DNA of 64,000 nucleotides from Acetobacter nitrogenifigens DSM 23921 = NBRC 105050 (GTDB taxonomy: Bacteria > Pseudomonadota > Alphaproteobacteria > Acetobacterales > Acetobacteraceae): NCBI RefSeq assembly GCF_000429165.1, contig NZ_AUBI01000002.1, positions 248,001 through 312,000 on the forward strand. The letters run 5' to 3'. This document shows positions 17,549 through 27,023 of this stretch, piece after piece. A program made the translations under genes and the position numbers. How positions within the stretch are numbered: the stretch's first letter is position 1; each line of letters starts with the position of its first letter. Under the pieces are notes generated by a model. It was given only the letters and a program-made list of their open reading frames with translations, did not search any database and had not been told where the DNA came from.

Positions 17549-18616
17549 ATGCCCCTCGATCGCAGGCATTTTCTTAATGGCGCCGCCCTGCTGACCGGAG
17601 GATTGCTGTCGTCCGGCCGTGTCCTGGGGCAGGCGGCCTGGACGGTGCTAGGCCATCCGCTTTCCAGCCTTCCCTGGCTGCAGGACGTGCGCCGCATCAT
17701 CATCGATACCGACCCGGGCACCGACGATCTTCTCGCCATCATGATGATGCTCAGTTCCACCCAGATCACGACCGAGGCCATCACCGTTGCTCCCGGCAAC
17801 ATCGGATATGAGCAGGAGGTTCGAAACGCCCTTTATCTCTCGCAAACTTTGACCAATGGAAAAATTCCGGTTCATCGCGGCGTTGACCACCCGCTGCTGA
17901 ACCGTCCTTACCCGGCAGCCGGCTTTATCCACGGTCGCTACGGTCTCGGCGATATGGTTGTGCCTGAAGTCGCCCTGCGACCGGCCCCGGAGCATGCGTC
18001 CGTCGCCATCTCCAGAATCGTCTCGGCGCACCCGGGAGAAGTCGTTCTGCTGGCTCTCGGAGGCCTCTCAAACATTGCGTTGGCCCTGCTGCTTGATCCA
18101 TCCATTGCCCGCAAGGCGCGTGGCGTCGTCATAGTCGGCGGCCGTTACGAAGGAATTGGCACTGCCGTGAGTTTTAACGCGATGGTCGATCCTGAAGCTG
18201 CAGATATCGTCCTGCGCTCAGGGCTTCAGATCGCCATGACCGGCGGCCTTGGCCCGACAGAGATGTTGACGCAGGCGGACTTCGACCACATCAGGACTTT
18301 CGGCACCCAGAAAAGCGAAATTTTCCTGAAATCCAACGCCGAGCGGCTTAAATTCGAAACCGAGCAGCGCCATAAGCCGGGCGCCACCTACGCCGACCCT
18401 TTCGCCGCCGCGATGGTGCTCGACCCATCGGTGGCGTCGGAGTTCGAGGCGGTCAACGTCAAGGTGGAGTTGAACGGCGCAGAAACGCGCGGCGAATATG
18501 TATTTGGCGGAACGCATATCTACACCGGCGACGCCCTGCCGCCGAACGTCGCCATATGCTCCAGAGGATCTGCCGAGAAATTTCGCACGCAGGTCTTCAA
18601 GGCCCTGCGCTCATGA
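17549..18616 (+). CDS. Exported (Tat) nucleoside hydrolase
   Basis: A 355-residue inosine/uridine-preferring nucleoside hydrolase family protein, which splits ribonucleosides into base and ribose. The Ca2+-binding motif IIIDTDPGTDDLLA is near residues 51-64. Unlike the usual cytosolic members, it starts with a twin-arginine type signal (DRRHFLNGAALLTGG). The ATG at 17549 has AAGG upstream and puts this signal at the N-terminus; a longer frame to 17354 would bury it. The stop overlaps the next gene by four bases, so the two are one operon. Periplasmic nucleoside scavenging is the likely role. Confidence 0.88.
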   Translation: MPLDRRHFLNGAALLTGGLLSSGRVLGQAAWTVLGHPLSSLPWLQDVRRIIIDTDPGTDDLLAIMMMLSSTQITTEAITVAPGNIGYEQEVRNALYLSQTLTNGKIPVHRGVDHPLLNRPYPAAGFIHGRYGLGDMVVPEVALRPAPEHASVAISRIVSAHPGEVVLLALGGLSNIALALLLDPSIARKARGVVIVGGRYEGIGTAVSFNAMVDPEAADIVLRSGLQIAMTGGLGPTEMLTQADFDHIRTFGTQKSEIFLKSNAERLKFETEQRHKPGATYADPFAAAMVLDPSVASEFEAVNVKVELNGAETRGEYVFGGTHIYTGDALPPNVAICSRGSAEKFRTQVFKALRS

Positions 18617-20034
18617 TTCCTCGTGGAGTTATCTGGCTTATCCTGCTCATTCCCGTCGCCGTGCAAGCGGAGCCTGCGTGCAAGATACACAAGGGCATTG
18701 GCGAGACCCTGATACAGGCGACCATTCTCGCCCAAGACCGCGTTCTCACGCCGGGCGAGGTCCTTATCGATCCCGGCGGCCGGATCGATTGCGTCGCCGC
18801 TCACTGCCCGACGCCACCGACCGCGACGCGCATAATCTGCACTGACGCCGTTCTGTCACCGGGCTTTATCAACACGCATGATCATCTGGACTTCAACGAT
18901 ACGCCGCCGAAGCCCGATACGGGAGAGCGCTTCGCCCACCGCCACGAATGGCGCGCAGGGCTGGACGGACATCCGCGACTGGAAGATTTCAAACCCAATC
19001 GCGATCCGCTCTCACTGAGCTGGAGCGAATTACGCTTTCTGGTCGGCGGCGCGACCTCCACAGTCGCCGAACGCATGGCGCCGGGTCTGCTGCGCAATCT
19101 CGACTTCCGAGCAGGCCTGGAATCTCTCGATATCACACCCGCGACCTACAATATTTTCCCTCTTGATGACGCATCCGGCCTCATGAGAACGCGGGATTGC
19201 GATTACGGCCACCACCCCGCCACCCGCGCGCAGGTAGCTGCGACCAGCGCCTTTCTCGCCCACGTCGCCGAAGGTCGCGACGAGGCGGCGCGCAACGAAT
19301 TTCGTTGCCAGAGTTCGACGTCTTACGACGTCACGCCGCAACCCGGCGGCGGGGGCGTCAGCAACGACTGGCTCATGCCACAGGCGGCTCTCATTCACGC
19401 AGTCGCCCTCACGCCTCAGGACCTCGATCTCGTGGCCGCCAGAAGCGCGAGCATCGTCTGGTCTCCACGGAGCAATCTGTCGCTCTACGGCAGGACGCTC
19501 GATATTCTCGCCGCCAGAAAACGCGGCATTACAATCGCTCTGGGATCTGACTGGCTCCCGTCCGGCTCCATGAACCTCAACCGCGAACTGGCGTGTGCGC
19601 TGCACTATAATCACGCGCACTTGCACGACGCACTGAGCGACCGCGAACTCTGGCGGATGGTGACGCATAACGCCGCGCATGTTGCCGGCGCGGAGGCGGC
19701 GATCGGGGATATCGCTGTGGGCAAACGCGCAGACCTCGTCCTCTTCGCCGACCCCGAACATCAGAACGTCCACAAGGTTGTGCGGGCGACGCCTCAGGAC
19801 GAAATGCTGGTTATGCGCGGAGGAAAGGTTCTGGTCGGGCGCTCCAATATCGTGGACGCGCTCCAGCCGTCCTGTGAAGCAATCGACGTACCGGGCGCCA
19901 CGCTGAAGCTCTGCTCCGAATCAGGTCGCGCCTCGGCCGGTGAGATGAGCGCTTACGCATCCAGTCGCGGGTTGTATCCACTGGCTTTCACGGGGGTCCC
20001 CGTCAACGAGCCATCATGCGAGGTCCCACCGTAA
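18613..20034 (+). CDS. Secreted amidohydrolase-family protein
   Basis: A 473-residue metal-dependent amidohydrolase with a Sec signal peptide (IPRGVIWLILLIPVAVQA). The metal motif HDHLD (near residue 94) and a downstream Asp in LGSDWLPSGSMN mark the TIM-barrel site, and GDIAVGKRADLVLFA is the composite-domain C-terminal part. The family includes deaminases of purine and pyrimidine bases, but the substrate here is not readable. The ATG overlaps the nucleoside hydrolase stop (ATGA). The coupling suggests it acts on a product of nucleoside cleavage outside the cytoplasm; this is inference. Confidence 0.83.
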   Translation: MIPRGVIWLILLIPVAVQAEPACKIHKGIGETLIQATILAQDRVLTPGEVLIDPGGRIDCVAAHCPTPPTATRIICTDAVLSPGFINTHDHLDFNDTPPKPDTGERFAHRHEWRAGLDGHPRLEDFKPNRDPLSLSWSELRFLVGGATSTVAERMAPGLLRNLDFRAGLESLDITPATYNIFPLDDASGLMRTRDCDYGHHPATRAQVAATSAFLAHVAEGRDEAARNEFRCQSSTSYDVTPQPGGGGVSNDWLMPQAALIHAVALTPQDLDLVAARSASIVWSPRSNLSLYGRTLDILAARKRGITIALGSDWLPSGSMNLNRELACALHYNHAHLHDALSDRELWRMVTHNAAHVAGAEAAIGDIAVGKRADLVLFADPEHQNVHKVVRATPQDEMLVMRGGKVLVGRSNIVDALQPSCEAIDVPGATLKLCSESGRASAGEMSAYASSRGLYPLAFTGVPVNEPSCEVPP

Positions 20035-20252
20035 GGAGCGTTCTTCAAATATCGGAAGGACAGAACACAATTTGACGACACTCGCATCCACCTCATCGCG
20101 GCATGAGAGATGCCCCGGCGGCGTCACGCCTCTGTCGGCGTATATTTTTCCGGTGTCCATCCACCCCGGACTCTTTCCTCAGCTCCGGCGTCCCTGGAGT
20201 TTTCCAGAATGAACGAGCTGCAACAGGCTCCGTTACGGAATGCGTAGTTGCT

Positions 20253-21194
20253 TCAGGTGTTATGCGGATCGACGCTGTGAAATCCATAGGTTTCGTAACG
20301 GGTGCTCGCCTTGCCGCCCGCCACGTCCACCACCATGAACCCCTCCGGGGTGCCATACCGCGTGCCATGCCACCAGTTGCCGCTAACGGCGCCGCCTGTG
20401 ATGTAGGGAACGCCATGCCATTCCACACGCTCGAGAACATGGGTGTGTCCCTGAAATACAGCGATCACATTGTAATGGTCGAACAGCGGCAGCACTTCAT
20501 AGGCGTTGACGACTGACAAGCCATGATGGGCCGGAGGAACAGACGGCGGCGCAGCATAATCTTCGATGGCCGTGACAAGCGGGATATGCGTGACGATAAT
20601 GACTGGCGTCCCCACAGGTTGCGCCGCAAGATCCTGCGACAACCACGCGATTTGCGCGGCGTCGATCCTTCCCTCATAGGCTCGGTCAGCAGTGATTCCA
20701 ATTGAATCCAGCACGACGACGTGAACGCCCTTATGATCGAACGCGTAGTAAAGTTGGCCGAAATTATCTTCGAAATATTTCTTGCCATACATAGGGTCCG
20801 TCGGCAGCGCGCCGCTTTTGGTATAGACGCCAAAGCAATCGTGGTTGCCGATCGTATGGCGCACCGGCAAGGTCAGATCGTCCGCCGTGCGGCGGTACAG
20901 GTCGAGCAGCATCGTCGCCCGACCCGCGTTGACGCCAAGGGCGTCGAACACATGATCGCCACCTTGAATCGCAAAGTCAGCCGGAACTGTTTTCGCTTTC
21001 CTGAAGGCCATATGGCATCCGCCATTGGCGTTTAATTCCGGTTGCAGGTGCGTGTCGGTTATGAACAGGAACGTAAACGGCTCATGAGCTAACATCGGCG
21101 GGCGAGCAGGGGCGGCGCCTCGGGCGCCGTTGACGGCGAACAGAGACGTTCCGACGGAAAGCGACAGAAACGAGCGCCTGGCAAGATGCAACAT
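20253..21194 (-). CDS. Exported metallophosphoesterase (calcineurin-like)
   Basis: A 313-residue calcineurin-like phosphoesterase. Metal-binding motifs appear in order: FITDTHLQ (near residue 45), GGDHVFD, GNHDCFG, VTHIPL and FQGHTHVLE. The N-terminus (LARRSFLSLSVGTSLFAVNGARG) resembles a twin-arginine signal, so it should act in the periplasm. It is convergent with the nucleoside hydrolase operon, and could supply nucleosides by dephosphorylating nucleotides; the substrate is unproven. The 178 bp upstream separates it from the GH13 gene. Confidence 0.88.
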   Translation of the reverse strand: MLHLARRSFLSLSVGTSLFAVNGARGAAPARPPMLAHEPFTFLFITDTHLQPELNANGGCHMAFRKAKTVPADFAIQGGDHVFDALGVNAGRATMLLDLYRRTADDLTLPVRHTIGNHDCFGVYTKSGALPTDPMYGKKYFEDNFGQLYYAFDHKGVHVVVLDSIGITADRAYEGRIDAAQIAWLSQDLAAQPVGTPVIIVTHIPLVTAIEDYAAPPSVPPAHHGLSVVNAYEVLPLFDHYNVIAVFQGHTHVLERVEWHGVPYITGGAVSGNWWHGTRYGTPEGFMVVDVAGGKASTRYETYGFHSVDPHNT

Positions 21195-21372
21195 TGGGTT
21201 AACCTGTCGTGAGCGTTAGCGCCTGAAAGCCCGATACGTTTGCGCAGGGAAGGCTTTAGACTCAACCGCGTCACAAAAACTTCACGTTTTCGGCGTCCCT
21301 TCAAATAGCGTCTGTTGCGCCAAATGCCCGTAAGGCCGAGCGCCCGGTGGCGCGCCTTCCAATGAATCCACC

Positions 21373-23109
21373 CTAAATCGCGATAATCATGCCTTCCCAC
21401 GGCTCCAGCGTCAGAGACGGCTCTACAATCGAGCGCTCCGGCATGTTCGCGATCAGAACTCTGGTGGGTTTCACGCCCTGCGGGATGCGAAAAATTTCGA
21501 TAGAGTCCGAAAAATTCATGATCGTCAGCGTATTCCCCGCAGGGTGCTCCCGTCGAAAGGCGTAAATCGCGCCATCATCTGAAGAGACGTCGCGATACTT
21601 TCCATGGACCAACGCCGGTTGAGTTTTTCTGGTCCTTATCATTGCCTTATAGAAGTCAAACACGGAGTTACGATCGTCTATCTGTGCGGCGACGTTGGTC
21701 GTCCGATAATCCGGGTTGACCAGCATCCATGACGTTCCGGTCGAGAACCCAGCGTTGCGGGTCGTATCCCACTGCATGGGCGTACGCGCATTATCGCGTG
21801 TTGTATCCGCAAGATTGGCCAACATGTCAGCCGGCGTTACGTGATGTCCGCCAACCTGCTCGCTCCAGACATTATGCGCGGTGACATCATTAAATTGGTC
21901 GATCGACGTGAAGGGGTAATTTTCCATGCCTATTTCCTGCCCCTGATAAAGGAAGGGCGTGCCGCGCAACGACAAAATCATCACCGCCAGCATCTTGGCA
22001 GACCTTGATCGGAACTCGGGCTTTTGCGACCCGTAACGGGAGACTGAGCGAGGAAAGTCGTGGTCCTCAAGCCAGACTACCGGCCAGACGCCGGGTTTAT
22101 CGTCAAACGCGTTCCCGGCGTTGAAGGCACGCAAATCCGATAATTTACAGGGCAGCTTGCGCCAACCGCCTTCGATATCTTTCATCTGGAAATCGAAAGG
22201 AAATCCCGCGGAGAGTTCGTGACGATCCGCCTGCGTCAGCTCAACGAACAGATTGCGATCCGCGCCCCATGTCTCTCCCACAAAGTAAAGTCTGGAGTCG
22301 ACGTTGCAATGGGCGGACATATCGCGTAGATGGGCGTGCAGACGCTCGCCACGATCAGCGAAAGAACGGCCTGCGGCGATATCCTGCGCCGAGAGATCAT
22401 ACAGCTCCAATGGCTTGGCGATGCTGGTGATCGCATCGAAACGGAACCCGTCGACCCCTTTGTCCGACCAGAACTTCAAAATCGCATACAACTCGTTTCT
22501 TACATGATGGTTTTCCCAATTCAAATCGGGCTGCCTGTTCGTAAACGTATGCAGGTAATATTGATTAGTGTGCGAATCCAGCGTCCAGGCCGAACCGCCA
22601 AACACCGAGCGCCAGTTGGTTGGCGCAGCACCGTCCATGCCGTCATGCCAATGGTAGAAATCGCGATAGAAATTATCTTTCGAAGAGCGGCTTTTCATAA
22701 ACCATGAATGCTTGTCGCTGGTATGGTTGAAAACCATATCCAGAATGACGCGTATTCCACGTTTTTTTGTGCGTTCGAGGAAACTGTCAAAATTCCGCAT
22801 CGTGCCGAAATCAGGCATGATTTTACGATAATCACTCACGTCATAACCGTTGTCGGCGTTCGGGCTATCGAAACACGCCGCGACCCAGATCGCGTCAACG
22901 CCAAGATCGGCGAGATAATCCACGCGTTCAGCCATGCCTAGGAAGTCGCCGATCCCATCGCCATTCCCGTCTTGAAACGAGCGTGGGTATATTTCGTAAA
23001 ACACCGCCTCCTGCCACCAGACGGACTTCGGCGACGCAGCGCTTGTGAAACGAGGCGACGCGGCGGCGCCTGCGGCGAGCGCAATCAGCGCGCGTCTCGT
23101 GACTGTCAT
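21373..23109 (-). CDS. Exported GH13 alpha-glucosidase (oligo-1,6-glucosidase type)
   Basis: A 578-residue glycoside hydrolase of family 13. YEIYPRSFQDGNGDGIGDF, DMVFNHTS, the nucleophile Asp in GFRFDAIT and the acid Glu in VGETWG are all present. The third catalytic region reads WLEDHDFPR, with Asp where Asn is usual before His-Asp. The start ATG at 23109 has AGGAA upstream and yields a twin-arginine type signal (TRRALIALAAGAAA). It should hydrolyse alpha-glucosides in the periplasm. No transporter or LacI regulator lies beside it. The upstream extension to 23202 is rejected for lack of a signal. Confidence 0.9.
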   Translation of the reverse strand: MTVTRRALIALAAGAAASPRFTSAASPKSVWWQEAVFYEIYPRSFQDGNGDGIGDFLGMAERVDYLADLGVDAIWVAACFDSPNADNGYDVSDYRKIMPDFGTMRNFDSFLERTKKRGIRVILDMVFNHTSDKHSWFMKSRSSKDNFYRDFYHWHDGMDGAAPTNWRSVFGGSAWTLDSHTNQYYLHTFTNRQPDLNWENHHVRNELYAILKFWSDKGVDGFRFDAITSIAKPLELYDLSAQDIAAGRSFADRGERLHAHLRDMSAHCNVDSRLYFVGETWGADRNLFVELTQADRHELSAGFPFDFQMKDIEGGWRKLPCKLSDLRAFNAGNAFDDKPGVWPVVWLEDHDFPRSVSRYGSQKPEFRSRSAKMLAVMILSLRGTPFLYQGQEIGMENYPFTSIDQFNDVTAHNVWSEQVGGHHVTPADMLANLADTTRDNARTPMQWDTTRNAGFSTGTSWMLVNPDYRTTNVAAQIDDRNSVFDFYKAMIRTRKTQPALVHGKYRDVSSDDGAIYAFRREHPAGNTLTIMNFSDSIEIFRIPQGVKPTRVLIANMPERSIVEPSLTLEPWEGMIIAI

Positions 23110-23489
23110 GAGTGAATTTCCTGATTCGGCGGCACAGACCATAATGATCACAAAATGATTGTACGATGTCCAGCAACCGACAGCATGTGAATCGCCAGCC
23201 AAGGTGGCTGCCCATTTTCACGAAACGTAAAGCTGCAAAACACAAACGTCCAGCGTTGACCCGTTTATTGTCTTTCCGTGATTTAAGCGAAACTCTGCCG
23301 TGGCCTTAGTCCTGCATCACCGTCTTGTACACGACAAAGAACAAAAAAATCGATGCTACGCCTCCATCTGCGCACGGCTGAATAATGCAGTGAATACTTC
23401 GCGTTACCCCGAATCAGAATTCTGGACACAAAACCTTCAGACCTTAGAAAACCCCTGATAAATTTGACATGAACAAGAAATCACTCTCG
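23110..23489. other. Gene-free stretch upstream of the GH13 gene
   Basis: About 380 bp between the GH13 start and the addA stop, both minus strand. It is AT-richer than its surroundings and must hold the GH13 promoter and the end of the addA transcript. A small CAGCC/GGCTG hairpin lies at 23196-23210. No gene is evident. Confidence 0.5.
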
Positions 23490-26400
23490 TCAGACGACCT
23501 CATGCTCATCCAGGAGCGCGTCAGGCAGCTCCATGACCATAGGCGCTTCCGTCCAGACCAGACTGCACCGCACAATACGACCCGGATAAAGCGCGCGTAA
23601 CAGGTCGCGATAAGCCGCCATCTGGCGCAGATAGAGAACCGGCGTGCGCTCGACAGAAACAGGCGGACGACGATTGGTCTTGAAGTCGCAGATCATAACC
23701 GTGTCGTCGAGGACGCGCATACGATCGACCTGCCCTACCACCACATTGCCGTGAACAACGCCCGCAAGACGCTGCTCCGCCCGAGCTTCCGGCGCGAAGA
23801 GCGGCTCCAACTCGGCGTGCTCCATCACTTCCAGCACGCGGGCCACCAGTCGCGCCGCCTCGCCCTCGTCCAACCCGTTGCCCGGCCTCAGCAACCAGTC
23901 ATAGGCCACCTGCGTACGGTCGGCGGCTGGCCGATCAGGAAGAAATTGCAAGAGGGCGTGCGCAAGCGCGCCGCGCCGGAACGCCGCCTCACGCGCAGCG
24001 TCGGGCGTAATGGACGCCACCTCCAGCGGGGAGCGGGAAGCCGGACGCTCGCCCATGCCCACGTCGTCTGGCCGGCTGGGACTGAGCGGCCGGGCGAGAG
24101 CAGGCTCCCGGGGCGGCGGGGCGGGACGCCAGTCAGGGGCGGCGCCCATCCACATCGGCGTGGGCGGCGGCGGCGTTGACGGCGCGGCGGCAGCGGATTT
24201 CGCCTCGACCGTCGCCCGCTCCTCGATCACCAGACATTGGCCGCCCCACCCGAGCCCGGATAGCTCGACGCCAGCCTCCGCAGCCTCGAAGCCCGCCAGA
24301 CACCGTGCGTACCAGCTCTCTTCCTGCAGTTTGCGCGGCTCCCACCCGCACACGACCAGTCGATCGCTCGCGCGGGTCAGGGCGACGTAAAGCAGCCGGT
24401 TATATTCCTCCGCCGCCTTCACCCGCATCGTTTCGCGGAGCGCCCGCGTCGCCTCCGTGCCCAAATCGCTGCGCGGCGTCAGCACCGGCAGAGGGCCAAG
24501 GCGATCGTCCAGCCATAACAAGCGGGATTCCGCACGCGGCGAACCGGTCGTGTCCGGCAGGATCACCAGCCGCGCCTGCAACCCCTTGGAGCCGTGCGCG
24601 GTCATCACGCGCACTGCGTCGCTGCTCGCTTCGGGCTCCCGCTTCACGCTCTCGTTCGATTGCCGAAGCCAGTGCAGAAACCCCTGCAGCGACGGCGCAT
24701 GAGAATCTTCGTAGCGCAGACTGGCCGAGAGCAATTCATCGATCGGCTCCCCTGCCTCTGGCCCAAGACGCGCAAGCAGCCGCGCGCGCCCGCCGAACGC
24801 GCCCAGAGCTTCCGACAAAAGTCCATAGGGAGACAGGTAATCCACGCGCCTGAAGAGACCCGACAGAATATGCCAGGCCGTCGCCCAGTCAGGCCGTTGC
24901 GCATGACGCTCACGCAAAACGGTCCACAGCGGCTCCCCCTCCTGCCGCTCCATGGCCAACGCCATCAGGCTGTCGTCGGCAAGACCGCCAAGCGGCGAGG
25001 TCAGCACGCAGGCCAGCGTCAGATCGTCCTGCGGCAGCAGCAACGCGTCGCAAAGCGCCAGCAGATCCTGCACGACCGTCTGATCGGCCAACCCCGTGCG
25101 CACCAGCGTCGCGACCGGCACGTCCGCAGATTTCAACGCGCGCACAAACGCCCGCACGAAGGCGGAGCGCCGAGGCACGAGCACGAGCACGTCTCCCGGG
25201 GTCAGCTGTCGCTCGCCCGGCGCGGGCGGCTTCAGCAACTCCGCTGCGATCCAGCGCGCCAACGTATCGGCCAGTCGCTGCGGTGGAGAGACGAGCCCCG
25301 CATTGCGCGTCGGCGCAGCCCACGGATCGAGCGCGACGTCCATATCCGACGTCGCGTCTTCGCCGCCCTGCTCCAAACGAGGAACCAGAGGCCACAGTTC
25401 AACGCGACCGCCCTGCCCCGGCCGTGCGCTTTCGTGATGCGACGCGGGCTGACCCGGGTCACTGACGCCACGTGCGGCCAGAGAATGCGCAAAGACAGAA
25501 TCGACGAGTTTCAGAACCGGCGCCGTAGAGCGAAACGACACGTTCAGCGCAGGCTCCCGCCACTCGCCGCCCCCGTCCCGCACACGGCGTTCGAAAATCC
25601 TCCGCCAGTCACGAAAAGCATCCGGATCGGCGCCCTGAAATCCATAAATGGACTGTTTGTAGTCGCCCACGGCGAAGACCGTGCGTGGCCCGGCCGCAGG
25701 ATCTCGTGCACCCTCGCCGACGAAAAACTCGGAAGTCAGACCTCCGGCTATCTCCCATTGTACGCGCGACGTGTCCTGCACCTCGTCCAGCAGCAGGTGA
25801 TCGACGCCTCCGTCCAGCTTGTAGAGCACCCAGGCCGAACCCGGATCGCGCAGCAGCCCGAGCGTCCGGGCGATCAGATCGTCATACTCCACTTGTCCAA
25901 GCAGCGATTTGCGCGCGCCGTAAGATTCGATAACCGGGGCCGCCGCCCCCAGAAGAGCGAGGGTCAACGTGATCAAAACGCGCGCTCGGCGGACTTCCTC
26001 CACGCGGAGAATCCGGGCGGCCTCCGCTTCAAACGGCGCAAGAACGTCTTCGTGCGCATCGAGCAATTTTTTGTTGAGCCCCGCGTTTTTTCTCGGCTCT
26101 CCCTTACTGGTCAGAAACAGGCCACGCCACTCCGACCAATGCGCGGCGCGTTCCGGCGGATGCTGCGACAGCCAGTCCAGCATGGACACAGCCATCTTCT
26201 TCGCGCTTTCCGCACCCTCCGCCGCGACCAAGGCTATGGCGTCTCGTAACCTGTTCTCGTCTGGAATATCCGCGCAGGCCGCAAGTAGCGGATCGACGTC
26301 GGCATCGCCCAACGCCTCCTCTCCGACGCCAAGCGCGCGCGACAGCCCCTGCTTCAAACCCTCCGGATCTCTGCGCGCAAGCTCCAGCGCGCGGGGAGCG

Positions 26401-27023
26401 GCCTTCGCGCTCTTCAGCGTGGTCACCAGTTCGGTGAAATCGCGTAATCCTATCTGTGATGCGAGAGCGCCCACCGTCACGGGCGGCAAGCGCGCCAGTT
26501 CGGTTTCCGTCACCTCCTGCAAAGCCAGCGACGCGTCGGTGTCCTCCATAAGCTGGAAATGCGGATTGATCGCCGCCTCAAGCGGAAAACGTCGCAGCAG
26601 GGACTGGCAGAACGCGTGAATCGTGCCGATCCTCATGCCGCCGGGCATATCCAGAACGCGAGCGAAAAGGGCCCGCGCCTGCGCACGCGCCGCCACCGGC
26701 GCACGAAGGCTACGCAGGGCGACGTCCAGCTCCGCGTCAGGCAGCGTCACCCACGCGCCAAGCGTCCGCTGTAACCGGATCGCCATTTCTGCTGCGGCCG
26801 CCTTGGTGAATGTCAAGCACAGGATGCGGCCCGGATCTGCCCCCGGCAACCACGGACCGCCCGGATCGTCCGGGTTCACACGCGGCAACATCAGCCGCAG
26901 CAGGCGATCGATCAAAAGCTTCGTCTTGCCGCTTCCCGCCGACGCCGAGACAAAGACAGATGCGCGGGGGTCGGACGCTTCATCCTGCTCCGCGCAGGCG
27001 ATTTCAATAGCGGTCCGTGTCAT
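23490..27023 (-). CDS. addA: Double-strand break repair helicase-nuclease AddA
   Basis: UvrD-type helicase and nuclease subunit of AddAB, which resects double-strand breaks before RecA loading. The Walker A is SASAGSGKTKLLIDR (near residues 26-40); later helicase motifs include LTFTKAAAAEMA, LLLDEVQDTS, VGDYKQSIYGFQGAD and VALTRASDRL. The C-terminal nuclease motif VMICDFKTNRR is intact. At 1177 residues it is full length. The ATG at 27023 overlaps the addB stop (ATGA); a 10-codon longer start is unnecessary. Order tsaE-addB-addA is one overlapping operon. Confidence 0.96.
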   Translation of the reverse strand: MTRTAIEIACAEQDEASDPRASVFVSASAGSGKTKLLIDRLLRLMLPRVNPDDPGGPWLPGADPGRILCLTFTKAAAAEMAIRLQRTLGAWVTLPDAELDVALRSLRAPVAARAQARALFARVLDMPGGMRIGTIHAFCQSLLRRFPLEAAINPHFQLMEDTDASLALQEVTETELARLPPVTVGALASQIGLRDFTELVTTLKSAKAAPRALELARRDPEGLKQGLSRALGVGEEALGDADVDPLLAACADIPDENRLRDAIALVAAEGAESAKKMAVSMLDWLSQHPPERAAHWSEWRGLFLTSKGEPRKNAGLNKKLLDAHEDVLAPFEAEAARILRVEEVRRARVLITLTLALLGAAAPVIESYGARKSLLGQVEYDDLIARTLGLLRDPGSAWVLYKLDGGVDHLLLDEVQDTSRVQWEIAGGLTSEFFVGEGARDPAAGPRTVFAVGDYKQSIYGFQGADPDAFRDWRRIFERRVRDGGGEWREPALNVSFRSTAPVLKLVDSVFAHSLAARGVSDPGQPASHHESARPGQGGRVELWPLVPRLEQGGEDATSDMDVALDPWAAPTRNAGLVSPPQRLADTLARWIAAELLKPPAPGERQLTPGDVLVLVPRRSAFVRAFVRALKSADVPVATLVRTGLADQTVVQDLLALCDALLLPQDDLTLACVLTSPLGGLADDSLMALAMERQEGEPLWTVLRERHAQRPDWATAWHILSGLFRRVDYLSPYGLLSEALGAFGGRARLLARLGPEAGEPIDELLSASLRYEDSHAPSLQGFLHWLRQSNESVKREPEASSDAVRVMTAHGSKGLQARLVILPDTTGSPRAESRLLWLDDRLGPLPVLTPRSDLGTEATRALRETMRVKAAEEYNRLLYVALTRASDRLVVCGWEPRKLQEESWYARCLAGFEAAEAGVELSGLGWGGQCLVIEERATVEAKSAAAAPSTPPPPTPMWMGAAPDWRPAPPPREPALARPLSPSRPDDVGMGERPASRSPLEVASITPDAAREAAFRRGALAHALLQFLPDRPAADRTQVAYDWLLRPGNGLDEGEAARLVARVLEVMEHAELEPLFAPEARAEQRLAGVVHGNVVVGQVDRMRVLDDTVMICDFKTNRRPPVSVERTPVLYLRQMAAYRDLLRALYPGRIVRCSLVWTEAPMVMELPDALLDEHEVV

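Noticed and set aside
21272-21290. The 15-mer AACTTCACGTTTTCG occurs before the metallophosphoesterase gene and again near 39790 before the moeB-like gene.
   Set aside because: In 64 kb a few shared 15-mers are expected by chance, and there is no further similarity around them.
24594-26249. A 551-codon plus-strand frame opposite addA.
   Set aside because: Arg-rich composition, no motif; shadow of addA.
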